A DNA stretch of 64,000 bases, taken from assembly GCA_020637775.1 (NCBI GenBank), contig JACKJV010000010.1:75552-139551 (forward strand). Reading direction: 5' to 3'. This document shows positions 28,983 to 38,568 of the stretch, one piece after another (position 1 is the first letter of the stretch; every line of letters starts with the position of its first letter). This DNA is from Brucellaceae bacterium. Lineage in GTDB: Bacteria > Pseudomonadota > Alphaproteobacteria > Rhizobiales > Rhizobiaceae. The notes beneath the pieces are model-generated. The model worked only from the letters and a program-made list of their open reading frames with translations, ran no database searches and was not told the DNA's origin. A program made the position numbers and the translations under genes.

Positions 28983-29079
28983 TTAACCATGAGGCTGGGG
29001 ATAGCGGGAATTGATGTTCCTGTCATGTCTTCATGGTTGACGCGGGAACAAAACGGGAATAAAAGAACAAAATACGAAC
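28983..29079 (+). promoter_or_regulatory. promoter with LexA-type box(es) and CtrA-like half-sites
   Basis: TTGACG (29037-29042), 17 bases, TAAAAG (29060-29065) is a well-spaced promoter. GAAC-N7-GAAC at 29065-29079 matches the alphaproteobacterial LexA box (GTTC-N7-GTTC read on the other strand) and overlaps the likely start point. A second, imperfect copy, GAAC-N7-GAAT, is at 29046-29060. Further up, TTAACCATGA (28983-28992) and its near-inverted partner TCATGGTTGA (29031-29040) resemble TTAACCAT half-sites of the cell-cycle regulator CtrA. Confidence 0.65.
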
Positions 29080-29097
29080 AAAGAGGGAGTTGCTGCC

Positions 29098-29184
29098 ATG
29101 TCCGACCTGATTTATGACGTCGCCTCGCTGGTCTCCGTTTCCATGTTCATCGTCGCGTCTGCCATGTGGATCGGCGCACTTTAG
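29098..29184 (+). CDS. 28-residue membrane peptide, probable SOS-induced
   Basis: A tiny ORF of 28 residues, beginning MSDLIYDVASLVSVSM and ending ASAMWIGAL. GAGGGAG at 29083-29089 is a strong ribosome binding site eight bases before the ATG. Residues 8-27 form one hydrophobic helix with an acidic N-terminus. It lies directly behind a LexA-type box and 145 bases before dnaE1. Size, helix and control resemble known LexA-regulated mini-proteins: SidA, a 29-residue division inhibitor of Caulobacter, and the TisB toxin of E. coli. Homology to either is not shown here; the similarity is in design. The function is inferred only. Confidence 0.6.
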   Translation: MSDLIYDVASLVSVSMFIVASAMWIGAL

Positions 29185-29329
29185 GGCGATCGTCCGTCTC
29201 CTTTCCCTGAATGATGGGGATAGCCGGCCGGTCCTTCTGCCTGCAACGGGCTTCGTTCTGGACTTGGCGCCCCGGCTTGCCGAAACTGACGTCTGAGATG
29301 TCAGGATTCGGGACCGGCAGGTGAGGGCG

Positions 29330-32300
29330 ATGGACGAACAGGCGAAAGACGGGCGGATGTTCATTCACCTGCGTGTTCACTCCCAATATTCCCTGCTGGA
29401 AGGCGCGTTGCCACTCGGCAAGGTCATTGGCCATGCCCTCGCGGACGAGGCGCCGGCCATTGCCGTCACCGATACCAACAACCTGTTCGGCGCGCTCGAA
29501 TTCGCACAGAAGGCCACCAAGGACGGCATCCAGCCGATCGTCGGTTGCCAGCTCGCGGTCGACTTCGCCGACAGGCCGGAGGATGCGGGCCGCGCGCCGG
29601 GGCGCAAGGTGGAGACGCTTGCCTCCCTTGTCTTCATCGCGGCGAGTGAGGAAGGCTACGCAAATCTCGTGCGCCTTGTCTCCCGTGCCTATCTCGCGAC
29701 CGGAGAGGGCGAGCCGGTTCATGTCACGCCGGGCTGGATCGCCGAACTCTCCGCCGGCGTGATCTGCCTGACCGGCGGGCCGGATGGCCCGTTGGGCCGG
29801 GAATTGAAGGCGGGCCATTCCGTCATTGCCGAACAGAGACTGGCGGCGCTCAAGCGCTGGTTCGGCGACCGGCTCTATGTGGAATTGCAACGGTGCGGCA
29901 ACTGGGACCGGGCGCTGGAGGCTGCGACCGTCAAGCTTGCCTATGACCACCGGCTCCCGCTCGTTGCCACCAATGAGGCCTTCTTTCCCAGGCGTGAGGA
30001 TTACGATGCCCATGACGCCCTGATTGCGATTGCCGAAGGGACCGTGATCGCGGTTGACGAACGCCGCAAGCTGACGCCGGACAATTATCTGCGCAGTCAG
30101 GCTGAGATGATTGCCTTGTTCTCCGACCTGCCGGAAGCTGTCGAGAACACTGTCGAGATCGCGCGCCGCTGCCACTATTTTCCCGAGACGCGAAAGCCCA
30201 TCCTGCCGCGATTTACCGGCGGCGATCTGGAAGACGCCGAAGCGGTCGTCGCCGCGGAAGCCGCGGAGTTGCGCCGGCAGGCGGTTGACGGTTTGGCGAT
30301 GCGCCTTGAAAGCCAGGGCCTTTCGGCCGGCTACACCCGGGAGGACTACGAAAAGCGTCTCGACTACGAACTCGGCATCATCGAGCGGATGAAGTTTCCG
30401 GGCTACTTCCTGATCGTGTCCGACTTCATCAAGTGGGGCAAGGCGCATGACATTCCCGTCGGTCCCGGGCGCGGCTCCGGCGCGGGGTCGCTGGTCGCCT
30501 GGGTGCTGACCATCACCGACATAGACCCCTTGCGGTTTTCGCTTCTGTTCGAGCGCTTCCTCAATCCCGAACGCGTGTCGATGCCGGACTTCGATATCGA
30601 CTTCTGCCAGGAGCGCCGCGACGAGGTGATCCGCTATGTGCAGGAAAAATACGGCCGCGACCAGGTGGCCCAGATCATCACCTTTGGATCCCTGCAGGCG
30701 CGCGCCGTGCTGCGCGATGTCGGGCGCGTGCTCCAGATGCCCTATGGCCAGGTCGACCGGCTGACGAAGCTGGTGCCGTCGAACCCCGCCAACCCCGTGC
30801 CGCTGGAAAAGGCGGTTGCCGATGAACCGCGCTTTGCCGAGGAGATCGAGAAGGAGCCGATCGTCGGTACGCTGATCGACATTGCCAGGAAGCTGGAGGG
30901 GCTTTACCGCCATGCCTCCACCCATGCCGCCGGCATCGTGATCGGCGATCGGCCGTTGTCGGAACTGGTGCCCATGTACCGCGATCCGCGTTCCGACATG
31001 CCGGTCACGCAATTCAACATGAAATGGGTCGAACAGGCCGGCCTGGTGAAATTCGACTTCCTCGGCCTGAAAACCCTGACCGTCATCGAGACGGCGGTCA
31101 AGTTCGTGCGCCGGCGCGGCGTGGATCTGGACATGTCGCAGATTCCGCTGGACGACGCGCCCACCTATCAGATGCTGGCGCGCGGCGAGACCGTGGGCAT
31201 CTTCCAGGTGGAATCGGCCGGAATGCGCAAGGCCCTGATCGGCATGAAGCCGGACTGCATCGAGGACATCATCGCCCTCGTCGCGCTTTATCGTCCCGGT
31301 CCCATGGAGAACATTCCCACCTACAACGCGCGCAAGCACGGGCATGAGGAAATCGCCTCCATTCACCCGAAGATCGATCACCTTGTGAAGGAGACCCAGG
31401 GCGTCATCGTTTACCAGGAACAGGTGATGCAGATCGCGCAGGAACTGTCGGGCTATTCGCTGGGCGAAGCCGATCTTCTGCGCCGCGCCATGGGCAAGAA
31501 GATCCGCGCCGAGATGGACAAGCAGCGCGTGCGCTTTGTTGATGGCGCTGTGGAGCGCGGCGTGTCGAAGGCGCAGGCCAACACGATCTTCGACCTCCTG
31601 GCGAAATTCGCCGACTACGGCTTCAACAAGTCCCACGCGGCCGCCTATGCGGTCGTGTCGTACCAGACAGCGTGGCTGAAGGCGCATTACCCGGTCGAGT
31701 TCCTGGCCGCGTCCATGTCGCTGGACATGAACAACACCGACAAGCTCAACGACTTCCGTCAGGATGCCTTGCGGCTTGGCATCGAAGTGGTTGCGCCGTC
31801 GGTCATGACCTCCCATCACCTGTTCGAGGTCGGCGAGAACCGGATCTATTATTCGCTTTCGGCGATCAAGGGTGTGGGCGAGGCCGCGGTGCGTCACATC
31901 GAGCAGCGGCGGGCGGAGAAAGCCTTTGGATCGCTGGAGGATTTCTGCGAGCGCATCGACCCGCGCATCGTTGGCAAGCGCGTGCTGGAAAGCCTGATTT
32001 CGGCCGGCGCGCTCGATTGTTTCGGCCATCAACGGGAAAACATGCTTGCCGGTCTCGACCGGATGATGGGCCTGGGTGCGCGCGCGGCGGAAAATGCTGC
32101 GTCCGGGCAGCACGACATGTTTGCCGGCGGTTCGGATGCCGTGGCTGAGAAGCTGCGCTTGCCCGCGGCCGAGCCGTGGAGTTCGGCCGAAAAGCTGCAT
32201 CGTGAGTTTCAGGCGGTCGGCTTCTATCTGTCTGCCCATCCGCTGGATGAGCATGCCGAGGCGCTCAAGCGCATGCGGGTCCAGAACTGGGCGGATTTTT

Positions 32301-32812
32301 CCGCGGCGGTCAAGCGCGGCGCCAGCGCGGGGCGCCTGGCCGGTACGATTGTCTCCAGGCAGGAGCGGCGCATCCAGAACGGTGCCTCGCGCATGGGCAT
32401 CGTCATGCTCACCGATGCGTCCGGGCAGTACGAGGCAGTTCTCTATGCGGAAGACCTGCTGAAATACCGGGATCTGCTTGAACCCGGCAATTCGGTCGTC
32501 ATCACCGTTGCCGCCCGCGACAATCCCGAAGGCGTCCGGGTGCGCATCCAGACCGTCAAGCTGCTGGGCGACGAGGATGCCCAGGCCTCGCTCAAGGCCC
32601 TTCGCATCTTCGTACGCGACGCAAGTCCGCTTCAGTCCATCGCCGCACAGCTTCCACCAGGCCAGGGTGAAGGCCAGGTCAGCCTCATCGTCATCAAGCC
32701 GGAAGGCGGCGGCGAGGTCGAGGTCGGGCTGCCCGGCCACTACGACCTGAAGGAAAAGCTGCCCAATGCCCTTCGCGCCATTCCCGGTGTCGTAGATGTC
32801 GAGATGGTCTGA
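29330..32812 (+). CDS. dnaE: DNA polymerase III alpha subunit
   Basis: 1160 residues, the replicative type (DnaE1). The PHP domain occupies the first 280 residues (LRVHSQYSLLEGALPL at the start). The catalytic palm has GPGRGSGAGSLVAW and PDFDIDFCQERR with D420 and D422. The tandem HhH region, an OB fold near residues 980-1070 and the C-terminal tail follow. It synthesises most chromosomal DNA within the Pol III holoenzyme. ATG 29330 is chosen over GTG 29321. The gene may be transcribed with the small LexA-controlled ORF upstream, which would make its transcription partly damage-responsive; that is inference. Confidence 0.96.
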   Translation: MDEQAKDGRMFIHLRVHSQYSLLEGALPLGKVIGHALADEAPAIAVTDTNNLFGALEFAQKATKDGIQPIVGCQLAVDFADRPEDAGRAPGRKVETLASLVFIAASEEGYANLVRLVSRAYLATGEGEPVHVTPGWIAELSAGVICLTGGPDGPLGRELKAGHSVIAEQRLAALKRWFGDRLYVELQRCGNWDRALEAATVKLAYDHRLPLVATNEAFFPRREDYDAHDALIAIAEGTVIAVDERRKLTPDNYLRSQAEMIALFSDLPEAVENTVEIARRCHYFPETRKPILPRFTGGDLEDAEAVVAAEAAELRRQAVDGLAMRLESQGLSAGYTREDYEKRLDYELGIIERMKFPGYFLIVSDFIKWGKAHDIPVGPGRGSGAGSLVAWVLTITDIDPLRFSLLFERFLNPERVSMPDFDIDFCQERRDEVIRYVQEKYGRDQVAQIITFGSLQARAVLRDVGRVLQMPYGQVDRLTKLVPSNPANPVPLEKAVADEPRFAEEIEKEPIVGTLIDIARKLEGLYRHASTHAAGIVIGDRPLSELVPMYRDPRSDMPVTQFNMKWVEQAGLVKFDFLGLKTLTVIETAVKFVRRRGVDLDMSQIPLDDAPTYQMLARGETVGIFQVESAGMRKALIGMKPDCIEDIIALVALYRPGPMENIPTYNARKHGHEEIASIHPKIDHLVKETQGVIVYQEQVMQIAQELSGYSLGEADLLRRAMGKKIRAEMDKQRVRFVDGAVERGVSKAQANTIFDLLAKFADYGFNKSHAAAYAVVSYQTAWLKAHYPVEFLAASMSLDMNNTDKLNDFRQDALRLGIEVVAPSVMTSHHLFEVGENRIYYSLSAIKGVGEAAVRHIEQRRAEKAFGSLEDFCERIDPRIVGKRVLESLISAGALDCFGHQRENMLAGLDRMMGLGARAAENAASGQHDMFAGGSDAVAEKLRLPAAEPWSSAEKLHREFQAVGFYLSAHPLDEHAEALKRMRVQNWADFSAAVKRGASAGRLAGTIVSRQERRIQNGASRMGIVMLTDASGQYEAVLYAEDLLKYRDLLEPGNSVVITVAARDNPEGVRVRIQTVKLLGDEDAQASLKALRIFVRDASPLQSIAAQLPPGQGEGQVSLIVIKPEGGGEVEVGLPGHYDLKEKLPNALRAIPGVVDVEMV

Positions 32813-32898
32813 CCCGGAAACGGCCCGTGCGCCCGATTGCCGCGTTGATTGTTCCCGATTGCGGCCCCAGATTGCAGTGGTTTATGGGGAGTCTTTCC

Positions 32899-33315
32899 AT
32901 GCGCATCCTTGCCGCTCTTCTTGCCGTCCTCCTCTCCGCCGTTTCCTCCCTGGCGGCAGACAGGATCACGCCGCGTCAGGCCCATGAGGCGATCGGAAAC
33001 GGCGAACTTGTGCTGGTGGACATCCGTACGCCGGACGAATGGCGGGAGACCGGCATCCCGGCGCCGGCCACGCCCATCGACATGACCGCGCGTGATTTCG
33101 TGCCGAAGCTCAGGCAGGTGCTGGCCGAGAACCCGGACAAGACGGTGGGCTTCATCTGCCGCACCGGCAACCGCTCCAGCTACCTGACCGGCGTGCTCGC
33201 CAAGGCCGGACTGACCAATATCGTCGATGTGACGGGTGGTGTGGCCGGCAATGGCCGGGTGACCGGCTGGATCGCCGAGGGCCTGCCCATGAAGCCGCAT
33301 TGCGAAACCTGTTGA
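32899..33315 (+). CDS. exported rhodanese-like protein
   Basis: 138 residues. A signal peptide (MRILAALLAVLLSAVSSLAA) directs it to the periplasm. One rhodanese domain follows: VDIRTPDEWRETGIP, then the active-site loop with Cys in FICRTGNRSSYL, then NIVDVTGGVAGNG. Such single-domain proteins carry sulfur as a persulfide or act in oxidative protein handling; the partner is unknown. ATG 32899 is chosen because GGGGAG (32886-32891) sits seven bases before it and it gives a clean signal peptide. The end CETC offers two more cysteines. It is convergent with dinB. Confidence 0.85.
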   Translation: MRILAALLAVLLSAVSSLAADRITPRQAHEAIGNGELVLVDIRTPDEWRETGIPAPATPIDMTARDFVPKLRQVLAENPDKTVGFICRTGNRSSYLTGVLAKAGLTNIVDVTGGVAGNGRVTGWIAEGLPMKPHCETC

Positions 33316-33325
33316 GCCGGCGCAC

Positions 33326-34651
33326 TTATTCCTGGTCGCGTTGCGGACGGGCGCGGTCATTCCGTCCGAACGTGTAGCCCGTTTCGACCGCTTTCCCGCC
33401 GAATTTCGCCCGCAGGGCATCCATGGCACCTTCCGCCTTGGCCCGGCGAAGGGCCGACGTGTCGACAAGGTCGGCCGGATCGGCTCTTTCAGGCGAGCAC
33501 AGGTCGGCCACGCCGATGCCGATCAGCCGGAAACGCGTGCCGTCGATTTCCCGTTTCAGCAGATCGAGCCCGTGGGAAAAGATGCGGTCGGCCAGTTGCG
33601 TCGGATCGGCCAGTTGGCGGTTGCGGGTGCGCGCCCTGAAGTCGGCTGTCTTCAGCTTCAGCACCACCGTGCGACCGGCCAGTGCACCGGCCTTCAGCCG
33701 CGTCGATACCTTTTCCGAAAGCGAGCGCAGCACGGGCGCCAGGTCGTCGAGCGTCGAAAGGTCATGGTTGAAGGTGGTTTCCGCCGAAATGCTCTTCATG
33801 TCGTGATGTGGATCGACCTTGCGGCTGTCGATGCCCCGCGCCAGCGACCAGAGGCGTTCGCCCATGGACTGGTAGCGCGCGAGCAACTCGGTCCGGTCCA
33901 TCTGCTGCAACTGGCCGATGCGGGTGATGCCATCGGCGCGCAGCTTTTCCTCCAGGGCCTTGCCCACGCCCCAGATCATGCCCACCGGCTTGTCGGCGAG
34001 AAATCCGGTTGCCTCCGCCTCGCCGATAACCGAGAAGCCGCGCGGCTTCTGCATGTCGGATGCAAGCTTCGCCAGGTATTTGCAATAGGACAGGCCGACG
34101 GAGACCGACAGCCCCATCTCCGCCTCGATGGACCGTGCGAAGCGGCCCAGCACCACGGCTGGCGGCGCGCCATGCAGGCGTTCCGTCCCGCTGAGGTCGA
34201 GAAAGGCCTCGTCGATGGAAACAGGCTCCACAAGCGGCGTCAGCGCACGCATGCGCTCGCGGATGTCGCGCCCCGTGCGGGCATATTTCTCCATGTCGGG
34301 CTTGATGACGATTGCGTCGGGGCAGGCCTCCAGCGCCTTGTACATGGGCATGGCAGACTTCACGCCACGAATGCGGGCAATGTAACAGGCCGTTGAAACC
34401 ACGCCCCTTTTTCCGCCGCCAATGATGACCGGGCGGTCACGGATTTCCGGCCGGTCGCGCTTTTCCACCGAAGCATAGAAGGCATCGCAGTCGATATGGG
34501 CGATGTTCAGCCGGTACAACTCGCCGTGTTTGAGCAGGCGCGGGCTGCCGCAAGCTTCGCATCGCCGGGCCGTTCTGCTCTGGAGACGCAGGCAGTCGCG
34601 GCAGAAGCCGGCATTCGGATCGTTGGGAAGTGCCATGGCGCAGGCGAACAT
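33326..34651 (-). CDS. dinB: DNA polymerase IV with N-terminal zinc-ribbon
   Basis: About 441 residues from ATG 34651; ATG 34636 is an equally possible start and the open frame reaches 34696. The Y-family signatures are [15 protein letters not shown], the steric-gate and finger region [20 protein letters not shown], and [15 protein letters not shown] with the catalytic Asp and Glu. Before the catalytic core is a CxxC...CxxC ribbon (FCRDCLRL and CEACGSP), an extension common in Hyphomicrobiales DinB. Pol IV performs error-prone translesion synthesis. I see no LexA box of the GTTC-N7-GTTC type upstream. A C-terminal little-finger domain is present. Confidence 0.92.
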   Translation of the reverse strand: MFACAMALPNDPNAGFCRDCLRLQSRTARRCEACGSPRLLKHGELYRLNIAHIDCDAFYASVEKRDRPEIRDRPVIIGGGKRGVVSTACYIARIRGVKSAMPMYKALEACPDAIVIKPDMEKYARTGRDIRERMRALTPLVEPVSIDEAFLDLSGTERLHGAPPAVVLGRFARSIEAEMGLSVSVGLSYCKYLAKLASDMQKPRGFSVIGEAEATGFLADKPVGMIWGVGKALEEKLRADGITRIGQLQQMDRTELLARYQSMGERLWSLARGIDSRKVDPHHDMKSISAETTFNHDLSTLDDLAPVLRSLSEKVSTRLKAGALAGRTVVLKLKTADFRARTRNRQLADPTQLADRIFSHGLDLLKREIDGTRFRLIGIGVADLCSPERADPADLVDTSALRRAKAEGAMDALRAKFGGKAVETGYTFGRNDRARPQRDQE

Positions 34652-34738
34652 GAGTGGACCACGCCAGAGGGTACAGCGAAGCCCGTTCCCCGGCAAGCCG
34701 TCATCGGAAACCCGCCGGCGGCCGCTTTCCTGCCGGTT

Positions 34739-35392
34739 TCAGCCTCCGAGCGCCGCCTCCAGTTTCGCCGCCGCATCGTCCCAGTCGAGCGTTTCCACAA
34801 CGCCCTGGGGCAGCGGCGGCAGCAGCCTGCGCATCCCCTCATGCGCCATGAGGTGAAACAGGCCGGCGCGCGGATAGCTCGTCTGCACCGATACGAGATT
34901 GTGCGGAATGTCGTCGACAAAGGCCACCGGGGCGCTTCGTGCGCCCGCAAGCAGCGAGACGGCCGGCCCCTTGGCCTTTTCTGTTGTCACGAGCGGATAG
35001 GAAATGCCGAGCCGGTCCAGCAGTGCCCGGCGACGCGCCCGGTGGGCATGCGGCATGGCTGTCAGCATCACGATTTCCGCCGCGCCGGAAAGCCGGTCCA
35101 GCGCCTGCGTCACGCCTGTGGCCGGTGTCTGCCAGTCCTCCTGTGCGCAGAAGAAATCGTCCAGCAGGCCGGACACGGTCTCCGCCGGCGCCGGCGCACC
35201 GCCGTCCTTCGCGATGACATTGCCGTGCAGGCGGAAACTTTCCGACTGGAATGTGTAGCCGCGATGATCGAGATAGCGCACGAAGGGCGCCACGAATTCC
35301 AGCACCACCTCGTCCACGTCCAGCACCAGCAGGGGCCTTGTATCGCGCGACAGCGCCTCGATCTGGCGGACCGTCTCCGGATCGTCGCTCAT
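34739..35392 (-). CDS. HAD superfamily hydrolase-like protein
   Basis: 217 residues. [10 protein letters not shown] gives the DxD of HAD motif I (D25, D27), VMLTAMP is motif II, and the AFVDDIPHN stretch matches motif IV with two Asp. A Lys in the middle (TTEKAKGP) could be motif III. The family transfers phosphate through an aspartyl intermediate; substrates are very diverse and this one is unknown. The gene is coupled by a four-base overlap to the DUF3572 gene upstream on the minus strand and lies downstream of the divergent divK promoter. Confidence 0.8.
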   Translation of the reverse strand: MSDDPETVRQIEALSRDTRPLLVLDVDEVVLEFVAPFVRYLDHRGYTFQSESFRLHGNVIAKDGGAPAPAETVSGLLDDFFCAQEDWQTPATGVTQALDRLSGAAEIVMLTAMPHAHRARRRALLDRLGISYPLVTTEKAKGPAVSLLAGARSAPVAFVDDIPHNLVSVQTSYPRAGLFHLMAHEGMRRLLPPLPQGVVETLDWDDAAAKLEAALGG

Positions 35393-35685
35393 GTCGAGGC
35401 CTCATGCCGGTCGTCGCCGCCAGGCAAGGCCCGCTGCGCGGCCGCCACCGCCTCCGGCCTGTTGCCGGATGCCTCGCAAAAGGCCATCAGCGTCGGCTCA
35501 TGCGCCAGGATGAAGCCGAGCACGCCGGCCAGGAAGCCCGGTTCGGCCGCCGCAGTGCGTATCTGGCTGGCTTCGATCCCGGAAATCGAAAGGAAGCGGG
35601 GCAGCAGACGTTCATCGGCGGCGATGAATCCAAGGGCGGCAATGGCCAGGTCGCTTGCCGCTTGCGTGGAAACTGCACTCGTCAT
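35389..35685 (-). CDS. DUF3572 family protein
   Basis: 98 residues, mainly helical, starting [20 protein letters not shown] and including [18 protein letters not shown]. This matches DUF3572, a small cytoplasmic family of alphaproteobacteria usually found next to divK. The function is unknown. ATG 35685 is used; the longer frame reading into the divK region is a shadow. It is transcribed away from divK and coupled to the HAD gene. Confidence 0.8.
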   Translation of the reverse strand: MTSAVSTQAASDLAIAALGFIAADERLLPRFLSISGIEASQIRTAAAEPGFLAGVLGFILAHEPTLMAFCEASGNRPEAVAAAQRALPGGDDRHEAST

Positions 35686-35844
35686 CGTCTCGACTCCAGT
35701 ATGCAATGCCGATTCGGCCACATCGTTTTCAGGTTTGCCTTTCGTAAAGCAAATTGCGGTATCTTGCGCAAAATTCGCAGTCGCAGGGCGCTGTTCATCC
35801 ACAGCGAATGCAAGCAACGGTTGGCTGCACGGCAGGGGGTTGGC

Positions 35845-36216
35845 ATGGCGAAGAAGGTCATGATCGTGGAGGACAATGAGCTCAACATGAAGCTCTTCCG
35901 CGATCTCATAGAGGCCAGCGGCTACGAAACGATCCAGACCCGCAACGGTCTGGAAGCGCTGGATCTGGCCCGCGCGAACCGGCCGGACCTGATCCTGATG
36001 GATATACAGCTTCCGGAAGTATCGGGCCTGGAAGTCACCAAATGGCTGAAGCAGGACGATGAACTCCACGCCATACCGGTCATCGCTGTCACGGCCTTCG
36101 CCATGAAGGGGGACGAGGAGCGTATCCGTCAGGGCGGGTGCGAGGCCTATATCTCGAAGCCGATCTCCGTTCCCAAGTTCATCGAGACAATCAAGTCCTA
36201 TCTGGGAGATGCCTGA
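35845..36216 (+). CDS. divK: cell-cycle response regulator DivK
   Basis: 123 residues, a single receiver domain without output domain. The acidic pocket is E9/D10, the phosphorylation site D53 (ILMDIQLPE) and the conserved Lys K105 (YISKPISV). DivK is phosphorylated by DivJ and dephosphorylated by PleC, and inhibits CckA through DivL, controlling CtrA and asymmetric division. ATG 35845 follows GGGGG; upstream reading frames are not coding. It is followed after 40 bases by pleD, the usual alphaproteobacterial pair. Confidence 0.95.
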   Translation: MAKKVMIVEDNELNMKLFRDLIEASGYETIQTRNGLEALDLARANRPDLILMDIQLPEVSGLEVTKWLKQDDELHAIPVIAVTAFAMKGDEERIRQGGCEAYISKPISVPKFIETIKSYLGDA

Positions 36217-36256
36217 TGGCCATCTCTGACCGGACGCCGGCGAGCAGGAACCCTAC

Positions 36257-37630
36257 ATGACTGCGCGAATCCTTGTCGTCGATGATATTCCCGCCAATGT
36301 GCGCCTTCTGGAGGCCCGCCTGCTGGCCGAGTATTTCGAGGTGCTCACCGCATCCAATGGCGAAGAGGCACTGTCCCTGGTCGAAAGCGAACGCGTGGAC
36401 GTCATCCTGCTCGACATCATGATGCCGGGCATAGACGGTTTCGAGGTTTGCCGCCGGCTCAAGGCGGACCCCCAGACCGCGCATATTCCCGTCGTCATGG
36501 TCACCGCGCTCGATCAGCCGGAAGACCGGGTGAAGGGCCTGCAATGCGGCGCCGATGATTTCCTTACCAAGCCCGTCAATGACCTGCAGCTTATCACGCG
36601 GGTCAAGAGCCTTGTTCGTCTCAAGTCGCTTTCCGATGAATTGCGGCTGCGCGCGGCCACCGCGCGCGATATCGGCATCGACGAATTACTTTCCACCCGC
36701 GCGGCGGCGATGGATACGCGCACGCCCTCATTCCTGCTGATCGACGAGCGTCCCTCGTCATCCGCCCGGCTGAAGGCGATGCTTGCCGAACTCGGAGACG
36801 TGACTGCCGCATGCGATCCCCAGGCCGGTTTCTTCGAGGCCGTCAACAAGCCGCATGATGTGATCGTGATCTCCACCACGTTCGCCGATTTCGACCCGCT
36901 GCGCCTTTGTTCGCATTTGCGTTCCGTCGACATGACGCGGTTCACGCCGGTGATGCTGGTCGCCGAGGCCGATCAGGACGAACTGATCGCCCGCGGTCTG
37001 GAACTGGGTGTGAACGACTACGTCACCCGCCCTGTGGAGCCACAGGAATTCAAGGCGCGCCTGACGACCCAGGTACGCCGCAAGCGCTACAATGACGGTC
37101 TTCGTGCATCCGTGGCGCAAACGATCGAAATGGCGGTCACCGACCCGCTGACCGGCATGCACAACCGGCGTTATCTCGACACGCATCTCGAACGTCTGTT
37201 TGACCGCGCGCTTTCGCGTGGCAGGCCGCTTTCCGTCATGATGACCGATCTCGACCGTTTCAAGCTGGTCAATGATACCTATGGCCACGATGCCGGCGAC
37301 GAGGTCATTCGCGAATTCGCCCGCCGGATCCGGCGCCATGTGCGCGGCGCCGATCTGGCCTGCCGCTATGGCGGCGAGGAATTCGCCATCATCATGCCCG
37401 ACACACCTGCCGAAATTGCCAACAAGGTTGCCGAACGCCTGCGCCTGCAGATTGAAGGCGCGGCTTTCCCGATTGGCCAGGGTCGGGAACTCGAAGTGAC
37501 CGTGTCGATCGGCGTCGCTTCATTGATGAGCCATGATGAAAATGCGCTTCAGATCATGAAGAGAGCAGACGAAGCACTTTACGAGGCAAAGAATACCGGC
37601 CGCAACAAGGTTGTCGCAACAGCCGCGTGA
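36257..37630 (+). CDS. pleD: diguanylate cyclase response regulator PleD
   Basis: 457 residues: receiver domain 1 (D9, D10, phosphoacceptor D53, K105), a degenerate second receiver (about 155-275), and a GGDEF domain from about 285. The active site reads GGEEF at 372-376, a catalytic form. RGAD at 363-366 is an intact inhibitory I-site (RxxD) five residues before it. PleD makes cyclic di-GMP at the cell pole during the motile-to-sessile transition and is activated by the DivJ/PleC/DivK network. It is co-directional with divK and probably co-transcribed. Confidence 0.95.
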   Translation: MTARILVVDDIPANVRLLEARLLAEYFEVLTASNGEEALSLVESERVDVILLDIMMPGIDGFEVCRRLKADPQTAHIPVVMVTALDQPEDRVKGLQCGADDFLTKPVNDLQLITRVKSLVRLKSLSDELRLRAATARDIGIDELLSTRAAAMDTRTPSFLLIDERPSSSARLKAMLAELGDVTAACDPQAGFFEAVNKPHDVIVISTTFADFDPLRLCSHLRSVDMTRFTPVMLVAEADQDELIARGLELGVNDYVTRPVEPQEFKARLTTQVRRKRYNDGLRASVAQTIEMAVTDPLTGMHNRRYLDTHLERLFDRALSRGRPLSVMMTDLDRFKLVNDTYGHDAGDEVIREFARRIRRHVRGADLACRYGGEEFAIIMPDTPAEIANKVAERLRLQIEGAAFPIGQGRELEVTVSIGVASLMSHDENALQIMKRADEALYEAKNTGRNKVVATAA

Positions 37631-38211
37631 ATTCCCTCCAAAAAATTGATAAATAGAATGGAAGCGCCCTGATTGGCCGCCATGCGGCGGTCTTTGCGCG
37701 GTCCTGCCGTGCCTGTTTTTAACCATGCCCCAAGCAAGCCCGGCAGACAGGTTAAGAAATGGTTGATTTTTCCATGCGATTGCAACATCCTGCAGGCAAA
37801 TAATCGCGCCTCGGCTGTTATGGCTTGTACTTCCAACCGCAGCGTGATCTTCAATACCCCATGAAGCTCAGGTCCGCCGCATCTCCTGGGTCCGTGGGGT
37901 GGGCCGGCCGGCCTGGCTTTCAGTGGCCTCCTCGTACCGCTGCCAGTTTCCGGTCGGCCCCCATCTTTCCTGCAAGACTCGATCTGTCATATGCCCGCCA
38001 TGGCCGGACGCCGGGGCTGTCCTCGCGCGCATCAGCCGTCGCAGGGCACGGGCGCACGCCATCGTCATCATGTGCGGGGTCTGGAAGGGCAGGGGCCTGG
38101 CAAGGGCCGTTCCGGCGAAAGCGGGCTCGGATGCGTGCCCGGTCTTGCGAAAAAGACCAGTTGGCCTCTGGCAGCGATCGTGCCGGAAGCGGCAATGCTC
38201 CGGGGATCGCA
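37631..38211. other. gene-poor intergenic region between pleD and rpmG
   Basis: No ORF here is convincing. A small GCCGC-CAT-GCGGC hairpin with a short T stretch after it (about 37677-37695) may end the pleD transcript. TTTTTAACCATG (about 37716-37727) and TTAAGAAATGGTTGA (about 37754-37768) resemble CtrA-type sites but no gene follows them. A 40-codon minus-strand frame (about 37868-37990) is possible but unsupported. The GC-rich part 37880-38200 shows nothing recognisable. Confidence 0.4.
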
Positions 38212-38240
38212 GAAAAGAAAACGCCGCCCGGTGGGCGGCG
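38212..38240 (-). terminator. Rho-independent terminator after rpmG
   Basis: On the minus strand, CGCCGCCC (38240-38233) pairs with GGGCGGCG (38229-38222) around a three-base loop and is followed by TTTTCTTTT. It ends the rpmG transcript 27 bases after the stop codon. Confidence 0.85.
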
Positions 38241-38266
38241 CTTCGGAACCCTTCAGTGAAACCCGA

Positions 38267-38434
38267 TCACTTGATCTTGGTTTCCTTGAACTCGACATGC
38301 TTCTTCGCAATCGGATCGTATTTCCGCTTCGTCATCTTTTCCGTCATCGTGCGGCTGTTCTTCTTGGTAACGTAGAAGAAGCCGGTGTCGGCGGTCGACA
38401 GAAGCTTGATCTTGATCGTGGTAGCCTTGGCCAT
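38267..38434 (-). CDS. rpmG: 50S ribosomal protein L33
   Basis: 55 residues starting [20 protein letters not shown] and ending [12 protein letters not shown], the normal size of L33. It lacks the CxxC pairs of the zinc-binding paralogue, so it is a zinc-independent C-minus form. It sits in the large ribosomal subunit near the E site. An in-frame ATG further upstream (38518) is ignored because MAKATT is the family start. It is preceded by an AT-poor leader and followed by a clear terminator, so it is probably monocistronic. Confidence 0.95.
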   Translation of the reverse strand: MAKATTIKIKLLSTADTGFFYVTKKNSRTMTEKMTKRKYDPIAKKHVEFKETKIK

Positions 38435-38568
38435 GGTCTTGTCCGTTGTTGTTTGTCTGGGAAAACCGCATGCCATGGGGCATGGAGACCCGGCGCGGCA
38501 ATCATTCGAGGGCGACACATACGGATCGGCACGGGAAAGTCAAGTCCGCAAGCGCCATCGAGGCCATG

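Noticed and set aside
29147..32740. 1197-codon minus-strand open frame antisense to dnaE
   Set aside because: Codon-position shadow of dnaE; no domain or ribosome binding site.
34630..34740. LexA box upstream of dinB
   Set aside because: No GTTC-N7-GTTC or GAAC-N7-GAAC pattern is present in the region before the gene.
37868..37990. 40-codon minus-strand frame (MTDRVLQERWGP...) between pleD and rpmG
   Set aside because: No family match or clear ribosome binding site; short frames are expected by chance in GC-rich DNA.
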